Source of the DNA: Varroa destructor
Lineage: Eukaryota; Arthropoda; Arachnida; Mesostigmata; Varroidae
DNA: 64,000 bases
NCBI RefSeq assembly: GCF_002443255.2
Contig: NW_019211459.1
Location: 21,416,147 to 21,480,146, forward strand
Direction: 5' to 3'
Position 1 is the first letter of the stretch. Each line of letters begins with the position of its first letter. Made by a program: the position numbers and the translations under genes. Positions 26,901 to 41,600 of the stretch are shown here, in pieces. Below the pieces are notes generated by a model. The model saw only the letters and a program-made list of their open reading frames with translations. It had not been told where the DNA came from and did not search any database.

Positions 26901-29280
26901 AGCGATCCGCACAATGGCGCTTCGATGATACGGAAAATCCTCTAGGATTCTCGGTCTCGACGAACGTTTCATTGTTTGCTTGATTTAATATTCATCTTTA
27001 TAGTAAGAAAAAAAATAAAAGCGATAGATAAGGTGCACCAAAGGCTGCGTTGCAAATATAAAAAAATAACAATGTCCTGTATTCGACTATCCTCAGGATA
27101 CTTTAAACACTTTGTTTCATACACTCAAAAATTATTGCTGAAAATAGGCCTGTTTTATTGATCGGAGCTAGTAGGACAATAGCTGCACTAGTATTGAAGC
27201 ATTATTTTGTTAACGTCTAAGATACAAATTGACTCTGAAAATTGTTGGTCCCGAAAACTTAGGAAAAATCGATTCTAGGAAAATCAGCTCAGAAAGAAGA
27301 CATATTGTTATACATGTGACATATTTTGCTAGAAACAGATCTTCAGTCTATACAATGGCTTTTACCATGTACAAATCAGTAAATCATTGGAAAAAATCTT
27401 GGCGTCCTATTGCGTAGGTGAAATTAAATAGTGCAATTGCAGGCCATACAGATCAGTATGAGGTTGCGAGCTAAGCTTGAACCGAAATGTAACTTACCAA
27501 TAATAAGTATGCTCATCGTTGCCGACAATAAAAACAAGGTGATTCATAAAATATCTGCCTAGTACACTAACTGATCCATCTCTGCAGCCTCTCTGTTATT
27601 TCTGATCATATTGTTATATCAAGATCATCCCGCTCCCCAGAGTAGTAGCATCGGCTTTCTGCCGAGCTAATTACCGAAGTGTGACTCGACCATATTCAGT
27701 CATCAGAAACCCTCCGGTGAGGGTTCCTCTGAGCCTGATATAATTGGTAGTTAGATGATGACGCCAACATCAAGTGTGACTAAGGCTCAAACTTATATTG
27801 ATACGTCTATAATATGCGTGTAACTTGTATTTGTTAGATTTGGCCTCAATACGACAATGCTAACTGAAAAAATAAGTTGTCGCCGTAAAAAGCCATCTTG
27901 TGGATTATCAGTCTGCGTATGCGCTAACATCACTACGTTTGTACAAAGTATGAAATAGTATGAATAAGGCTGATTTGTGTGATATTTTTTTTAAATCAGA
28001 ATCGTTTCGCACCCCGTAATGGATTGAGATTTTAGAAAAAACAAGCTGATACCAAGAATCTTGCTTGAAAATACACACCGCCAACAGCATCACTACAGAT
28101 GTGAAACGTACGGTAGAAGAAATAGAAAGTCTAATTCGCAGCTTTAACTTGTGAGTTTTTATGTATGACACACACACACACACACCTAGCGTTTGTATAA
28201 ATTGTGTAGTATTTTTCATTAGGATAATTTCTGTATTTTTATTTATCTCATTTATATCTAGAATGCAACATGTACTTGACCGAGTGTATTTTCTGGGCTG
28301 TTTTCTAATAATAATTAATCAAAGATGTCCATCTCTAAGATTCCGCAGTTGCGCAGGTTCCGCTCTAATTCAGTTAGTTAAACGTGTCACCCGGAAATGG
28401 CAAATTGGGCCTTTTGTTTCTACTCCTCCTTAGCTTTTCATGCTTAAAAAAACAGCATGTGACTTTGCGGACTGACGTAGGAAAAATACTTTTTTTTAAT
28501 TGGCGTTACCTATATAATGACTGAATAACGAGGAAATCGAACGGAATCCAAACAGGCCAGGATTTTTACCATCATTTTATTAATTATTATCACTAACGTA
28601 TTAACTATATTTGAATATTACTGAGGCGGCCAGAGTTCTTGACGTTCCTAGGGATGAGTTTTTTCTTCGTTTGTCTATAGGCCAAAACATGCAATAGGCA
28701 AACCTGTGCCTAAATGATTCGTGCTGATCAATAGGCCCTATCGATATTATTAGATCATTTGGAAGATAATAAGCCCCAAATCAGTGACGACACTTGTTTG
28801 AGTTCATGACTACTAGTCACTGTGATGATTGGGGCGCGCTTCTTTCCGCCTGCAGAGTTACGTCGGACCCGCGCTGTATCATCTACCGAATTAGCGCAGT
28901 ATTTCGATACATTTCACTTATAGGCGTTCGCCTAATCAATCGCGCGTTAGAGGCTATGTCACAAAGACAAATCGATCAGGACGAACGGTTTCAACAATGC
29001 CCAACGATCCATTTTGGCGAGCCGCCACGCATTCTTTCTGACAGCAAACACTTCTACCTACTCCAGATTTCGAAGGTAAATCTCAGAATGGGAATAGTGG
29101 AACTGGAACCGTATTATGCATAATCAGACGACAAGAACACGCCTTCCCGCCTCTAGACACATTGTCATGGTGTCGTAACGTGTGGTGAACGATGGCTTTG
29201 CGGTATAAACCTTCATTTAATCATTTAGACACAGAGATCTATTGGAGGAGATAATTTAATATTGTATTTATTGGACGTCC
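23941..29280. other. No gene recognised
   Basis: Includes a GC-richer spot at 26,150-26,740 with a 94-codon plus frame and a 92-codon minus frame, neither recognisable. The rest is AT-rich with short frames only. Confidence 0.5.
28168..28186. repeat. CA microsatellite
   Basis: About nine CA units in otherwise non-repetitive sequence. Confidence 0.9.
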
Positions 29281-29301
29281 TGAATACCTTCTAAGAATTT
29301 T

Positions 29302-29360
29302 GAAAAAAAAAAAAAACTAGTAAAAAAAAAGTAAGTAAACTAGTAAAAAAAAAAAGTTAG
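29302..29360. repeat. A-rich tandem repeat
   Basis: Runs of 9-14 A separated by ACTAGT and GTAAGT words, with AAACTAGTAAAAAAAAA occurring twice. It could be the tail of an old retroposed sequence, but no element body is recognised upstream. Confidence 0.8.
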
Positions 29361-30251
29361 TATACTTAAGCCCATTTTGTCACCTTAAAGTAGAGTAACA
29401 TGGGAGAGCTCATCGCCTTGGTGATTTCTATTTCTTTAATTTATATTAAGCCATTTTTAACGACCGTATGTGCTGACGTTTTGCTGATTCGACCCAACGT
29501 TTTACCCTTGTTTATTATGTAATTATTGTTCACATATTGAACCTTTATTCTTCGAGTAGGTAGGCTTGATAATTGACTGTAAATCCCACAGGCCACAGCT
29601 GTTTTCTATCTCGCATTTTACAGCCGACACATAATACAAAACCCGCTTTCTATCTATCTATCTCTGAACATTGGAGTTAAGCGGTGGCCACGCGATCCTG
29701 CCGCCACTACTCATCATCACGGCCTGGACGATGACACGAGCCCGATCGCCCCAAAGCTAAACCACAACCAACGGTCGACAAACCGAGAGGGCGTTTATTG
29801 TTCATTCGACTTAAGCGACTTGTCGCCTGCACCAGAGACGCGAGCCAATTGCGAGCGAATCCCTCCTTTTTGTTCTTTCCTTAAAACTACCGTTTGTGTA
29901 TGGTGCGTGCTTTGTAACAGTCAGCTCAGCTGTACTAACGGTAGTATGTGTCCGGGGCTGTGACTGGGGGCCACGACCCACTGCTGAGAGGTTGTCGCGC
30001 AACTGTCGTAGTGGGAACGAATACAGGTCTCTCTCCCTGCTTTGTCCCTATGTCTACGCTCCCGATGATAAATCTTCTTTGACCGCGCACCGGATCGGAA
30101 AACAGGAGAAACTATGGAAGAAAAAGAAAACTAAGAGAATCGTCTTGATTAGAGAAAAGAGATCGGAGTCCGAGAATAGACGTGGCAGAGGCTGTAAGCT
30201 TGACACATTGGTGCAAATAAACAAAAGGTAGAGTCAATAGAAGCCAGACCA

Positions 30252-30288
<37 letters not shown>

Positions 30289-30300
30289 CAACAACAACTG
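30252..30300. repeat. (ACG)n then (ACA)n trinucleotide tract
   Basis: About ten ACG units followed by ATG/ACG/ACA variants. On the minus strand it reads as poly-Ser in an otherwise unconvincing frame, so I treat it as a microsatellite. Confidence 0.9.
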
Positions 30301-33300
30301 AAGCAGCAGTAGTTGTAATAAGCCGCAGACTCTTTTATTCAAAAAAACCAATACAAGTCGCAATTCTTTTCTATTTAATTTTACAAATAGATTTATTGAA
30401 GGGTACGATACGTGAGGCAAACAAAAAATAATGATATGCGCTAATTCCAAGAGAAAGCCAATATCGGTTAACTTAGACTGCATAGATAAGTTCGACCTAA
30501 TACTATGTGAGCCTAGGGAAGGAACGTACAGTGAGGCGTCTATCCTGAAAGACTCATTATTCAAAAAGTCATTTAGTGAACGCTGAAGAAAATTCAGGTA
30601 ATTTTCTTAGTCTCTATATATCTCTGACGCGCATTTTCTGCTCAATTCCAACCAAAAGCTGTCCACACAGGTCGCCAACAGAGAAAGATGGAAATCGATA
30701 ATCGAAGTTTCGCTGTGTTTAATGATTTGATATAACTCGTCCAAAAAAGGCCGCTTTTGCGGATAACCCACAGGTGTCCGGCCTCTGATCAATAATGTTT
30801 CCATCATAAATCTGAAAGGTAGAGTTTTTATGAACCCTCTATTGTGACGGCTTTCACCGAAATGTTACCACATTGTTATGCTTTCCTACTAATAATCGCC
30901 AAATAAAATGATACATAAACCAGCTAACCGTACAGGAAATAGTAACACTTTTTCTTCAGGCCAATCATGGGCATATTCGCATGCTTGCTAGCTCGAGTCG
31001 TTAGGGCCAATTGTCGCCTCAACCAGCAATAATATTTATTATTCGCAGTATGATTTCTACTGCTAGTCATCCCTTAGAACCGTCAAAGCCAATAAGATAG
31101 GCCAATGCCTTAGGAGTTGGAAAATACTCTAGGCAGGCTGGCCGTACGAATGGGTGCGTGAGTGAGGTGGAAGAAAAATGATAAAGCGGGGCCCCACGGA
31201 GTCTTGGATTTTGTGGCCATCATCGCCATATCGACAAGCAAGGATATCATCAAACCTACAAGTACGGACTCAAGGTAAGAGATCAGCAGTAATAGAAAGT
31301 TTAATTAATTAAAGAAATAAGCAAAGCAAATCGTCACTGAAGTACCGACGTTAATTAGCACTATAGTTATCGGCCTAATAATAACAACGTCATAAGTCAT
31401 GAGATATCTGAGTCAAGTAGGCAAAAAGAAAACTAGTATCCGGTAGCAAGCGGTAACTTCAGCAGCGAGATCATTGTACAGGCTTATCCACATATAGAAC
31501 GAGACACAATGCTCGTGACCGATCAATATTGCAGATAATATCAGTGACACCCGTTGCTTATTAAATTAGTCATCCCGCACTTGTATAGAAACATTTTCAA
31601 ATTGAAATTTAGCGCCATAAAAAAGTTAACTTTTTCTGGCCTAAATAGGCGGAAATCACTTTGGCTTTAATTGTGCTTACAGCAGGTCAACGACACTTGC
31701 ATGAAAATGGTGTCAAACTTATCATCAAGTTGACCTTTATACGATAAGCGGGCATTACAGGCTTGCTAGGTAATGTATCATACAGATCGACCGTTATATT
31801 CAATAGGACGGCCGGAAGCTGGAGATGTTCACATTTAGCGCCGCCAAGGTCAGATTAAAGCAACGTAACCTAAACAGTCAACAATGCCTGAGCATCGTTA
31901 TGGCTGTGGCACTAGCCATTTTTGTCTATAGATTCATCATCTATTACGAACGTAAACATTGTTCCGTTCACCGAAGCACTATTTTACTATACATACAGAA
32001 ATCTACGATGATATATAAGAACGGCGCTGTATCCTATAGGCACAGATGCTCACGTAATCTTTCATCTCTGTTGATAAGCGCTAACCAGTTTATCCCATAG
32101 TCGGGCATTAATATCAGCGTGGCATAAAAAGATTATAAGAAAACGTCACTTTATTAGACACAAATGCATATAACGCTTGACGTAAATTCGGACTGTACCA
32201 CAAGTCTTTGATTAGACTGGGGACGACCGTGTGCATCAAAAGATTGCATCGAACTGATATACAAAAAAATATCCAGAGAGAATAGTAAACATGAAATCGA
32301 CTTTGTTATCGACCGGAAGAAGCATCTTCGAGAAGAGAACGAACGCGAGAAAGAAGATCCAAAGTTGTCAGACTTTAAAACCGTTATACTGCCTTAATAG
32401 AGCCCGGACGATCAAATAATGGTACAATAAACTCCTTCGATGGGTGCGACATAACTATCCGATCCATCTGAGCAAATTGTTTATCAGCTGAAACCCACAA
32501 GCTGTGTCTTAAATAGGCATTACAAAATCTATTTTTACTACTACTTCGTATGATCACTGCTCATCGGGATTGCCATCCCGGTGCAACATCCATCGCTAGC
32601 TGCGTAAACAACTTATCTCTTAAGACAGAAACATATGGTATCTAGGCAAACATAGTGATAATAACTTTTCCTCTTAGAACCAAGGTAGCGCTCCTCGCAT
32701 TACACTCCGACCAACGTCAAGAAGCGGCCACCTGTTTCGATCTGTTTTTTGCTCGATCAAGCTCGATCAGCCGATTGCTTTGCCGTCAACACTCAACGGC
32801 TGGACTCGCGCACAGCAGCTAAACGCCTGAGAGTAGATACAGGGTTGGGGGTAAAACATGTATAGATCACCGCGCCATCGTATAACCGTTTCGTCTAGCA
32901 CGCTGTCACCCGCGTACATCGTCCTTTCTTGTTGGCAATTACCACCGATGGACGCTTTGAAGAAGGCGGAGGGGGCGGTTACGGGAGTGGCTGGCCTCTG
33001 ACGCGAGTTCTGCAGAGCTTTCGTCGTTCTTTTCCAACATCTCACCAACAAGACGGCAGCATCGAGGCGATCTGAGTCCTCTTCGCTTTCTCGTTTGTGT
33101 CTGTTTGTCTGTCTGGTAAACACAGTAGATTCAATGCGGACGTCAACATCGATGTGATGGTGCACAGGCTTCCTTCGATGTCTACAATGTACCGTACGGT
33201 TTTCATCCGCGAACGCTGTACCAGCATACCGCTATATAAAATAGATGAACAACATGATCTAACAAGGACAGCAGCGCTCGCTAACAACAACAACGACAAC

Positions 33301-34705
33301 AATGGCAGCAACACCTGTTAGTGTTACCAAGTCACGTTGCCAAATCATTTCTGACTTTTCGTACCCCCTCCTCCCGCCGCTCTCTCCGGTATCTTCCCCG
33401 TTCTAGCTAGCCGGCCGCCTTTCGCTGACTTGACAAGCTCAACGCAATGGTCTTTTCGCAGTCCTAAAGCTCAGAGCTAAAGTAAAAAAAAGTAACGTAG
33501 GCCGGCGTCAATACGCGACAACAAGAAGCAGAACAAAACAAGACATAGCAGCAGACGCAGTTGTAGCAAAACGATGGCTCTTTACCACACCTGGGGCAAA
33601 AACGGCCAACAGCTCTGGCTAGATGCAGGCCGCAAACTCGGACGGCTGGACCGCAGCGCGGGGATAGTGAAACAAGTAACCGAATATAGCAGCAGTAGAA
33701 GTGAAGTGCCGGCAGCGGTAGCAGCCGGGGCGATAGCGAGAGCCAGGAATAAGAACAGAGCAGAAGTAGGAAAGAAGAAAAATATCGCCGAAAAGCAGAA
33801 CAAAATTAAGCCGAAGGAGTCAACGACGAGATGAGAGCGACTCGACGAGAGAATCGAACAACAACAGCAACAACGACAACAATAAATTGCGAATAACAGG
33901 GAACATTATCGCCATCATGACCAGCAGCATCATCGAAAGCAAACGAGGCAGAGTAGTTGACTAAAGTGAAGACGGAGCGACGTAGCAAAAAGTGGCAACA
34001 ACCAAGATGATGATAATAATAATAATGATGAGCAAAAAGTGGAAAGAAAAGAACAAGCGTCACGTGCTGCCGAGACGAGCCTGGGAAAGATGATGACTTT
34101 AACCTCTCCTGAGGTAGCTTCTGCTGCTACGGTGGCGCACGACGCCATCGACGATCGTAGCACTGCTTCTGAAGGTGCAAAACAGCGGCGACGGTAGCGG
34201 AGACTGTTCTCGCAGTGAAGTAGCAAACGAAGAAGCACTGAGGATAAAGTACTTTACTTTTATTGACTATTACCGGTTTGCTTCTGCCGATGTTGTTGCC
34301 CCTAATGCTGGCAGTCCACCCCCAACAGTGGACGCCCACGCCCCTAGTGGACGGCAGAGTGTAATGGGGATGAAGGTGAACCGAGGACTCAGTAATCACA
34401 TTTGAGCCAAGACTGAAGTGAAATAAGCAGGGAGCGGCCGACAACGAAGGCCGTCAGACACGAAATGAACCAGCAAACGAGGTACAATTCAACGGGAAAA
34501 TTTTACGGACCGAAAGTGTGGACGCATAAAGAAGGATAGCAAACCAGTACTAGCTCATACGTGGTAGCTTATGTGCTGAGAAGTTGATCACGAAGTGAAG
34601 TAACCCCACCACTGCGAATGTATACCCCGTGCGACTAAATCTTTCTCGCCTTAGTGACACGCCGCTTAAGCACAGTTGCTGATCGTGCACACGTCGCACA
34701 TCAAC

Positions 34706-34787
34706 CGACGACGACGACGACGACGACAATGATGATGATGATGGTGATGATGACGACGGCGACGATACCAATAATGACGACGACATT
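34706..34787. repeat. (CGA)n/(ATG)n compound trinucleotide repeat
   Basis: Seven CGA units, then ATG units, then mixed GACGACGGC variants. The apparent poly-Ser and poly-Met/Thr frames are by-products of the repeat. Confidence 0.9.
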
Positions 34788-34790
34788 AAG

Positions 34791-37700
34791 AAAAAATTTT
34801 AAATTAATTTTCGACATCTATCAAGCAGCCTGGACAATTACCGGATCAAAACTTATTACCTATTAATTACTTAAGTGTTGGTTACTAAGCGTATCAAAGA
34901 GCATGGTAGTTTTTCGGGCTACTGATGGCCACAGTGTGGTGAAAAGCCCACGATCGAAGGCACCGATAGGCGGCCAATGTAAAATAGCACCATACTTTGC
35001 TGCGCTCCTTAATAAAGAACTGCTAAAACGAATTTCTTTATATACAAAAATACTATGAGCTTTCACATATTATGATAGCAATCGTACATTAACACAATGT
35101 TCCAACGGTCATTTTTTGCTGAATGTTTAGCGATGTTGGAATTATTTGAGGTTGTTAGTATATGATACAACTTGTAGAAAGTAAAGCTGCACACGTTTCA
35201 AGTGAGGTCTTGGCTGAATTTTTTCATTCAAGCACAAAGTGGCTAATATGTAGCTTCATCGTAGAATAAAATTAGTGAGTAACAAGCTCGGCTACTGATG
35301 CCTGTTATTATTGTTGTCGTATTGATTGTCTAGTTCCATGTTGAAATGAACCTTTGTATTCGGTTGTCACCCTATCGCTTGACAGACGGGTGCGTGTTGT
35401 CGCAGGGAGCGTTTGTCTGATGGTTCCGAACGCATTCGCTTGTGAAATTGAATCTGTCGAGTTAGCGGCGAAACACGTGATCGGTCCTTAAACGTAGAGC
35501 GCAAGCAATACAGAAAGCATCGATTCTGATAACTTCCTCGACCTGCCCACGTTCCAGCAGCTCGGGGTTAGATAGAGTCACTTGGCTCGAATTATAGCCA
35601 AGAATAAACGGTCAAAAGAAAACGACTAGTAACTACATAGATTAAACACTGTTCTCTGACTTCTATTATTCTATATAGAATTCAAAAAGTTCAGATTCAG
35701 TATGCAAATGTAGATAGTAACTAACTTTTGCATACAAAATCCACTTACTAAAGTGATAAGACGACAGAAGCAACTGAACAATAAAGGCTTTATTCGAACT
35801 ATGGAAGCTCGCAAGTGTACGACATGACATGGTTCCATATTCGACCAAAAAGTAAAAAAGTAAGCTCTCAACTTAACTGAAGTTAACTTAGTTCAAAATA
35901 TCATGGTCTTAGGTGAGAAAAAGCACGTCGAAGCGTTGCACTCAGAACAGCGAGCTATTTTGTAGTAACCCACTTGTATCGTTATAACACAGGTCAAGAT
36001 AGAACCTTGACGCCTCGCCGCGGTTAGACCTATAAAACGGATAGTGGTCAGATAGATACCTTTACCCATCTACTTGTGCTCGGTACGTTAGTCATCATCA
36101 AGTTGAATCCAGGTACAACATTAATAGATAAACGAATCGTTCGCTCCAAGGTGTAAGTGTGCCGAGACATTTTTAAAGCGCCAACCTTTTCATAGGAGGA
36201 CAACGTTCTCGAAGAAATGGTAATTTCAAATAGCGATGACAGCCTTCGTATATATATATAGACCCGAACCTGCTCTTTGTTTTAGTGGCGGTTTCAGAGG
36301 AACGTCGCGTTGGTTTCCTTTCGACATTATGACAACAGTGCACAGGGTTGCTGAAAATTGTTCGGCCGTATAGCCTCCTTTTAGCATTGTTTCTTGACAA
36401 AAACCTTCCTATTTTTCAGACGTCCACCTAACGATCGTCTGAGTAACAAGCGACACTACTAGCCCTTAGCTGAGAAAATCCATTGTATATGATCATAGGG
36501 TTCTAGACAACTGTATTAGGAACTCTACTCGAAAGTATATCACTCGTCGTATGCCTGCCGCTACCTTACCAAGCCTCTATTAATTCTGTCTGATTGTCTG
36601 TTGCTATGCTTACTTAATTAAAGTAGAGGAAGACGAACATGATTTCAAAAGAGAAATGGACAACCGGGAAGGCCAAGTGTCTGTGACTATGGTTTCGTAA
36701 GCCTCCAAATGATAGCTGCGGATATTAGGCGCTGTTCTGCCGTCTTGAAGAGAACAGATCTGCAGTCAAGAAACAGAAAGTGACAGTACCGAGGACAGCT
36801 ATTGACAATGGTTTAAACCGCAGGTAGAAACTCCCGCGCTTAAACTGTCGCTAGTAATATACAAATATTATTTCCTTGCTGAAAATTTGCTATATATATT
36901 ACTGGAAAATATAGGACATTGTTTGGCGCTCAAGCTGTTTTTTTTTTGTCATATAAACATCGGTATAGTACGGCGAAACGTCATGCGCACTTTGTCACAT
37001 CGTAGGACCTAGCTACAATTATGGAAGCCAAACGGTAGACGAAAGTCAGTGGCGGGCATTTTGAAAGTTGGGTTATCCGGACCCTGGGATCAGCCAACCC
37101 ATTCGATTTAGTTGTTCAGCAGTATTTTTTTTCTAAAGCAACAGCACACTACGTGTAATCAGCGTAACAGACTTCTTTATATGTCTGAGTTAAAAATATA
37201 CTATTTAAGACAAGCCGTAAATGAATTCTGGTTAAATTAGCAAATATCAATTGATGTGTCAACCAGGAACGCTGATGTAAATTGCCACCATTATCCCTTA
37301 AAATAGAGGAAAACATAATATTTTTAAACTGCTCATGCGAGCAGAACGGCACACTTTAACCTATCGTTCAACTACTCAAAAGAATTGTTCGAAAATACCA
37401 GTGCCAGATTCTCTCTCTAAAACTAGAATCAATTTTATAGCTTGTGGACTGGATCGAAAGACAAGTAAGTTACAACTTGTTCGCATGCACATGCTGAGTA
37501 ACAAAAGCTTTATCTTGACTTAGTTTTTTGTAGAACATTGCCCCTCTTGTTTCTAGTTGTATTCGATGTATGTATGATTCGATCCTTAAATGAAACCGTT
37601 AGCGGTTAAGTCGCCAACATCAAACCGCACGAAATAATTTCGAAAATGATCTTCTATATATAATTGGATCGAGTAAGTTGAAACTCTTTCATATTGACAA

Positions 37701-38640
37701 TTTTTGCAGGAAACACCTTTCTACTTACAAGTAACTGTTAAGGACTGCACGGTCCATTCAAATACAATGCTTAATAGCCGCCGCATAGACTGTGTGAAAT
37801 GTGGAAAAAAAACATCGATTACATTCACCGTGAAAATATACACCGTATAGATACGTAGGCAACATAACTTATAAAGACGTATTTTATGTCCTAACGCAGA
37901 TCAACACCACGAAAAGGTGTTTCAAACGTGTAAAGCCAGTAAATAATATGGAGTCTCAATTGACACACTCGGCAGTTTATGTCAAACTAATAAGAACGTC
38001 ATTATTGATCTTTTGAATAAAGTGCGCGTATTAAAATAATTATTAATTATAACTATTATGATCATGCAGAGCATGCTGAAGCTTCCTCCTCGGCGCTTGT
38101 GCTGGCCCAAGCGTGCCCTTCGATCACGAATCATCGAGCTTTCATCGTACGTCAAGCGTGTAGCACGAAACAGAGAACAGACAGTACTTCGGGTCGACAC
38201 CTTCTGAGTTCATGCCTTAACCTTCAACCCATCTGACCCGTCCTCTACGTAAATCATGATGAAGCACCTGCGACTAGTTTTTGGGGCGAGTTCGACACGG
38301 CATGACGCCACTCTCTCAACCGTGCACACTAAGTAGCCCTGGTGCATTAATCTTACACGTGCTTCTAGGAAAAAACGTTAGTGCAAAACGTTAACGTATT
38401 TAAAAGCCGTGATCTATATGTTGACGAAATTTGCATATATTCATTGTTTTAAGTAGCATTTACATCGACACTTCACCCTTGATTTTGCACGCGTTTTTTG
38501 GTTGGTAAGCAAGGGCAATCATTAGGGTCGCCATGTTTAGCAGCAGCGACCATTCTCTCTAATGCTGTTTACAATTTTAACTGACTAGTGAACGCTGTCA
38601 ATACTGAGTAAATCTGAGGTCCGCCGGTGACGTTTACAAA
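34791..38640. other. No gene recognised
   Basis: AT-rich with frames of 75 codons or fewer, no domain, and a short TA run near 36,250. Confidence 0.55.
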
Positions 38641-41600
38641 ACTATAATACTTCAACAAGCATTCTCTACTTCTCCTGCTTCGCCATAAGGCTTTGGCACA
38701 TGACAGAAGGGTGCAACCCATATTTGTTCGACACATGTCTGATTTGGCTCCGGTGGTCTAAGAAATCATGCGGTAGCAAAATGAAGCTGAGTTCGCAGCG
38801 AACGAAAGGGAGAAGTCCTCTGTACCTCATCGTGTACCTCCATGGGGTTAACCTTCAATGCGGGCTCGCTTTGCGCGGGAGGACCTCCGTCCTTCGCGCT
38901 CCATATCAGTGTCGGGTTGAAAGGAGGGGGCATGAGCGCTATAGAGGCACCTGCCTAAAAAATCCACTTCTGGTGCATAGTCAGGAGCTGTCGTTCTCCC
39001 GGCGGAGAGCACTTCGGCTCGCGTGCGAGCGCAGTACAACGAATAAAAAATACACGCTTTAGCTAAAAGCAGAAGCAAACCCATCACTTTGTCGTCACTA
39101 ACCCCGTCCTGAACTTCTGCTTGGTTAGGATAGTCCTGCTTTGTGGGATACAAACGGTAGCGAGGGGTGAGGGTCAAATAGAAAAAGTACTATCACACCA
39201 GTTCCTTCCTTGTCTTCTAAAGCTTCGCCTTTTCATAGCTTTCTGGCAAAGCGCGGCTACTTTGCAGCTAGCCTTCACTGGGTTCCAATTGAATAGCTTC
39301 CAACCGAGAGTGGAACCGAGCGGTGAGCTGAACCCCACATTGAAAATGCGCGAATATACAAGAGTAGAATAGGAAAAGTAAAATATTGAGTATATATTTA
39401 GTATGGAAAGATCAACACTTGGTTTATTTCGCAAATAATAGTATGTTAAGTTTTCATGGTTGCAACACCTCATTGCAGCTAAAAATTAGTCAGAATGAGT
39501 AGCTGGCCGTATTGTCTATCAAAGGTTTTTTTTTCTAAAAAAAAAAAGGCTTTCATGCTGAGCTAGGTAATTGCGGTATATGCTATATATATATATATAT
39601 ATATATATAGAGCATAGAGTGGAAAATTACTTGAATAGTAGTTAGTTCAACTCTCCCGCACCAAATGAAAATCACAGTATTTGATTCTGTTTTTTGAACT
39701 AGAGGGGACTTGCATCTTTGTTTTTCCCCAGATCGAACTTGAGGCGTGCTATGGTCTACAGCTATCGAATACAACGACATTATGGTGTGTTTATCTCTTC
39801 TATCGAGCAGCTCGTCCGCCTCACTTAGTACGCACGCATACAAGAGCTACAGTTGTAAAGCATAAGAGACAAACCCGATTCGATTAGCTAGGACGGATTT
39901 ACAAGCGTGAATCGAATTTCCTGCCATTTTCTCTACTCGCGTCGCTCCTCGTTTCGCTCTTCTTTCTCAGGTTGCCGATTTACCACCACCTAAAAAATCA
40001 ATTTCTTCTTTGTTGAACTATTTACGGGTCTATGGTTTCGCACTGATGATACTAGGTAGTCTTCTGCCACCGAACAGGCTTTTAGCGGCCCTATTGAAGT
40101 TCCTAGTTTTATTCGCCCTACTCATTATACGTTGTATATGTACGTTTCTATGGCTCAATGCCGCCGAGACGAGTGGGTGGAGGATTTGGAATAGGCTGGC
40201 ATAGCTAGTTTTGGCCCCCCTAACTCTTTTAGCTTGTTTAGGAGGCCACACCATAACGGACAAGAACGCTCGGTGCACGATGCCTTCCTTCTATTCAGGC
40301 TGTGTTTCGCCGACCTTCTGCTTCGCTTCTACGTCCGAGTGGATTGTCTTAGGCGTCTTGTTGTTCGATGGATAGAACTAAAAGCTGTCTCGTCTCTTCT
40401 GCGTACTGCCTGCGCGAACATACTCACTGGTCAAAGCGATAGAGGGAGTCTCCGTGTTAATACGATAACGGTCTTTTTTTTTGGTTTTGCAGAGTATAAA
40501 GTATACAGTCATTCTTGTATGTTGAACAATGGAGCCATCATCGAGGTCACAGTGCAATAAGATATGCAAATGTAGAGCTTCCGAGAGATCGAACGCTGAA
40601 GTTGAACATAAGTATCTTGTATGAATCGACAAAAAACTGAAGAAATAAAAAAAAAAAAGGCGATATAGCATTGTAGCTGTCGCTCGAATGTGTTGTTTTT
40701 CTTTCGCAAACAAACGATTTAATTTTGACTCTTTTGCAAGAACCCAATCGTTTTCAGGGAGAGCAGAGATGATTGGAGATAAGGTCAACGAACAGAAAAT
40801 TAGGCAGAAGATGAACGAGAACGAACTCCCCGCTCGTTGGCATACGGTTTGACTTTTGTCCGGCTACGCAAACATATAGAAAAGAACGTTCCTAATGAAT
40901 CTTACAACGGAGTCCTTAATATTTTATGTGTTCTAAGTTTTGGTGGCATAACCGCCAAACGTCACTCACCGTAAGAATACCCAATAGTGTCGAGAAATTT
41001 GGTAAGAGTCGTTAACGAAGAAAAGCCTGAAATATTTCATTAAATGCCCACCCTTAATTATAATGTGTAGCGATGCCCTCCTATACGATCAGATATATGC
41101 ATATCAGAGTTAGCGCGATAAATAATGAAGTACCCATTTTGTTGAATTTTTGTAATTTAACCATCGGCGATCATCTTTATACGAGTTCTCAAGGATCGGA
41201 ATTTTACAGTCGCTTCGGTAAACTGCCCTCGGGCATGATCATGAATGAGGGCATGAAAGTCAGTGTGCCCTTTTTTCTGCATTCTACCGTATTTGTTTCA
41301 GCTTAGTGACCTGACACTCGTGCGCTTTCACTGCTTTTTTGTCATTGGCAGCAATAGAAGCAGACACATCCGATGTGTTATGTATGGCCTATATGCGTAT
41401 TTCTGTTCGCACAGGTCGATGTGTTGTTGTCGATGTTGCGTTGGTGGACGAGGACGAAGCCCTCGTTCTTTTTGTGCAGCAGGTACCCCTCAATTGAGCA
41501 CCTACTTCGAAACGGATCTGAGTGCTGAAGAACACATTCTAGTGTCGTCACCAACGAACTGATCTACGCTGCCAGTTCATTTTAAGCTCAACCCGCATTT

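Larger units (their letters stand above)
29650..34790. other. GC-richer, trinucleotide-repeat-bearing domain without a recognised gene
   Basis: Two dense patches (29.7-30.3 and 32.7-34.8 kb) carry CpG, CAG/CAA and ACG repeats. An ATG in good context (AACGATGG) opens an 86-codon frame at 33,574. The look is that of 5' untranslated or promoter regions of arthropod genes with long introns, but no conserved domain appears. Confidence 0.3.

Noticed and set aside
30112..30564. 150-codon minus-strand frame with a poly-Ser run
   Set aside because: The frame is kept open by the (ACG)n microsatellite. The flanks are hydrophobic noise with no domain.
32767..33165. 132-codon minus-strand frame in a GC-richer patch
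   Set aside because: Overlapping frames on both strands and Arg/Ser/Cys-rich composition suggest base composition rather than coding.
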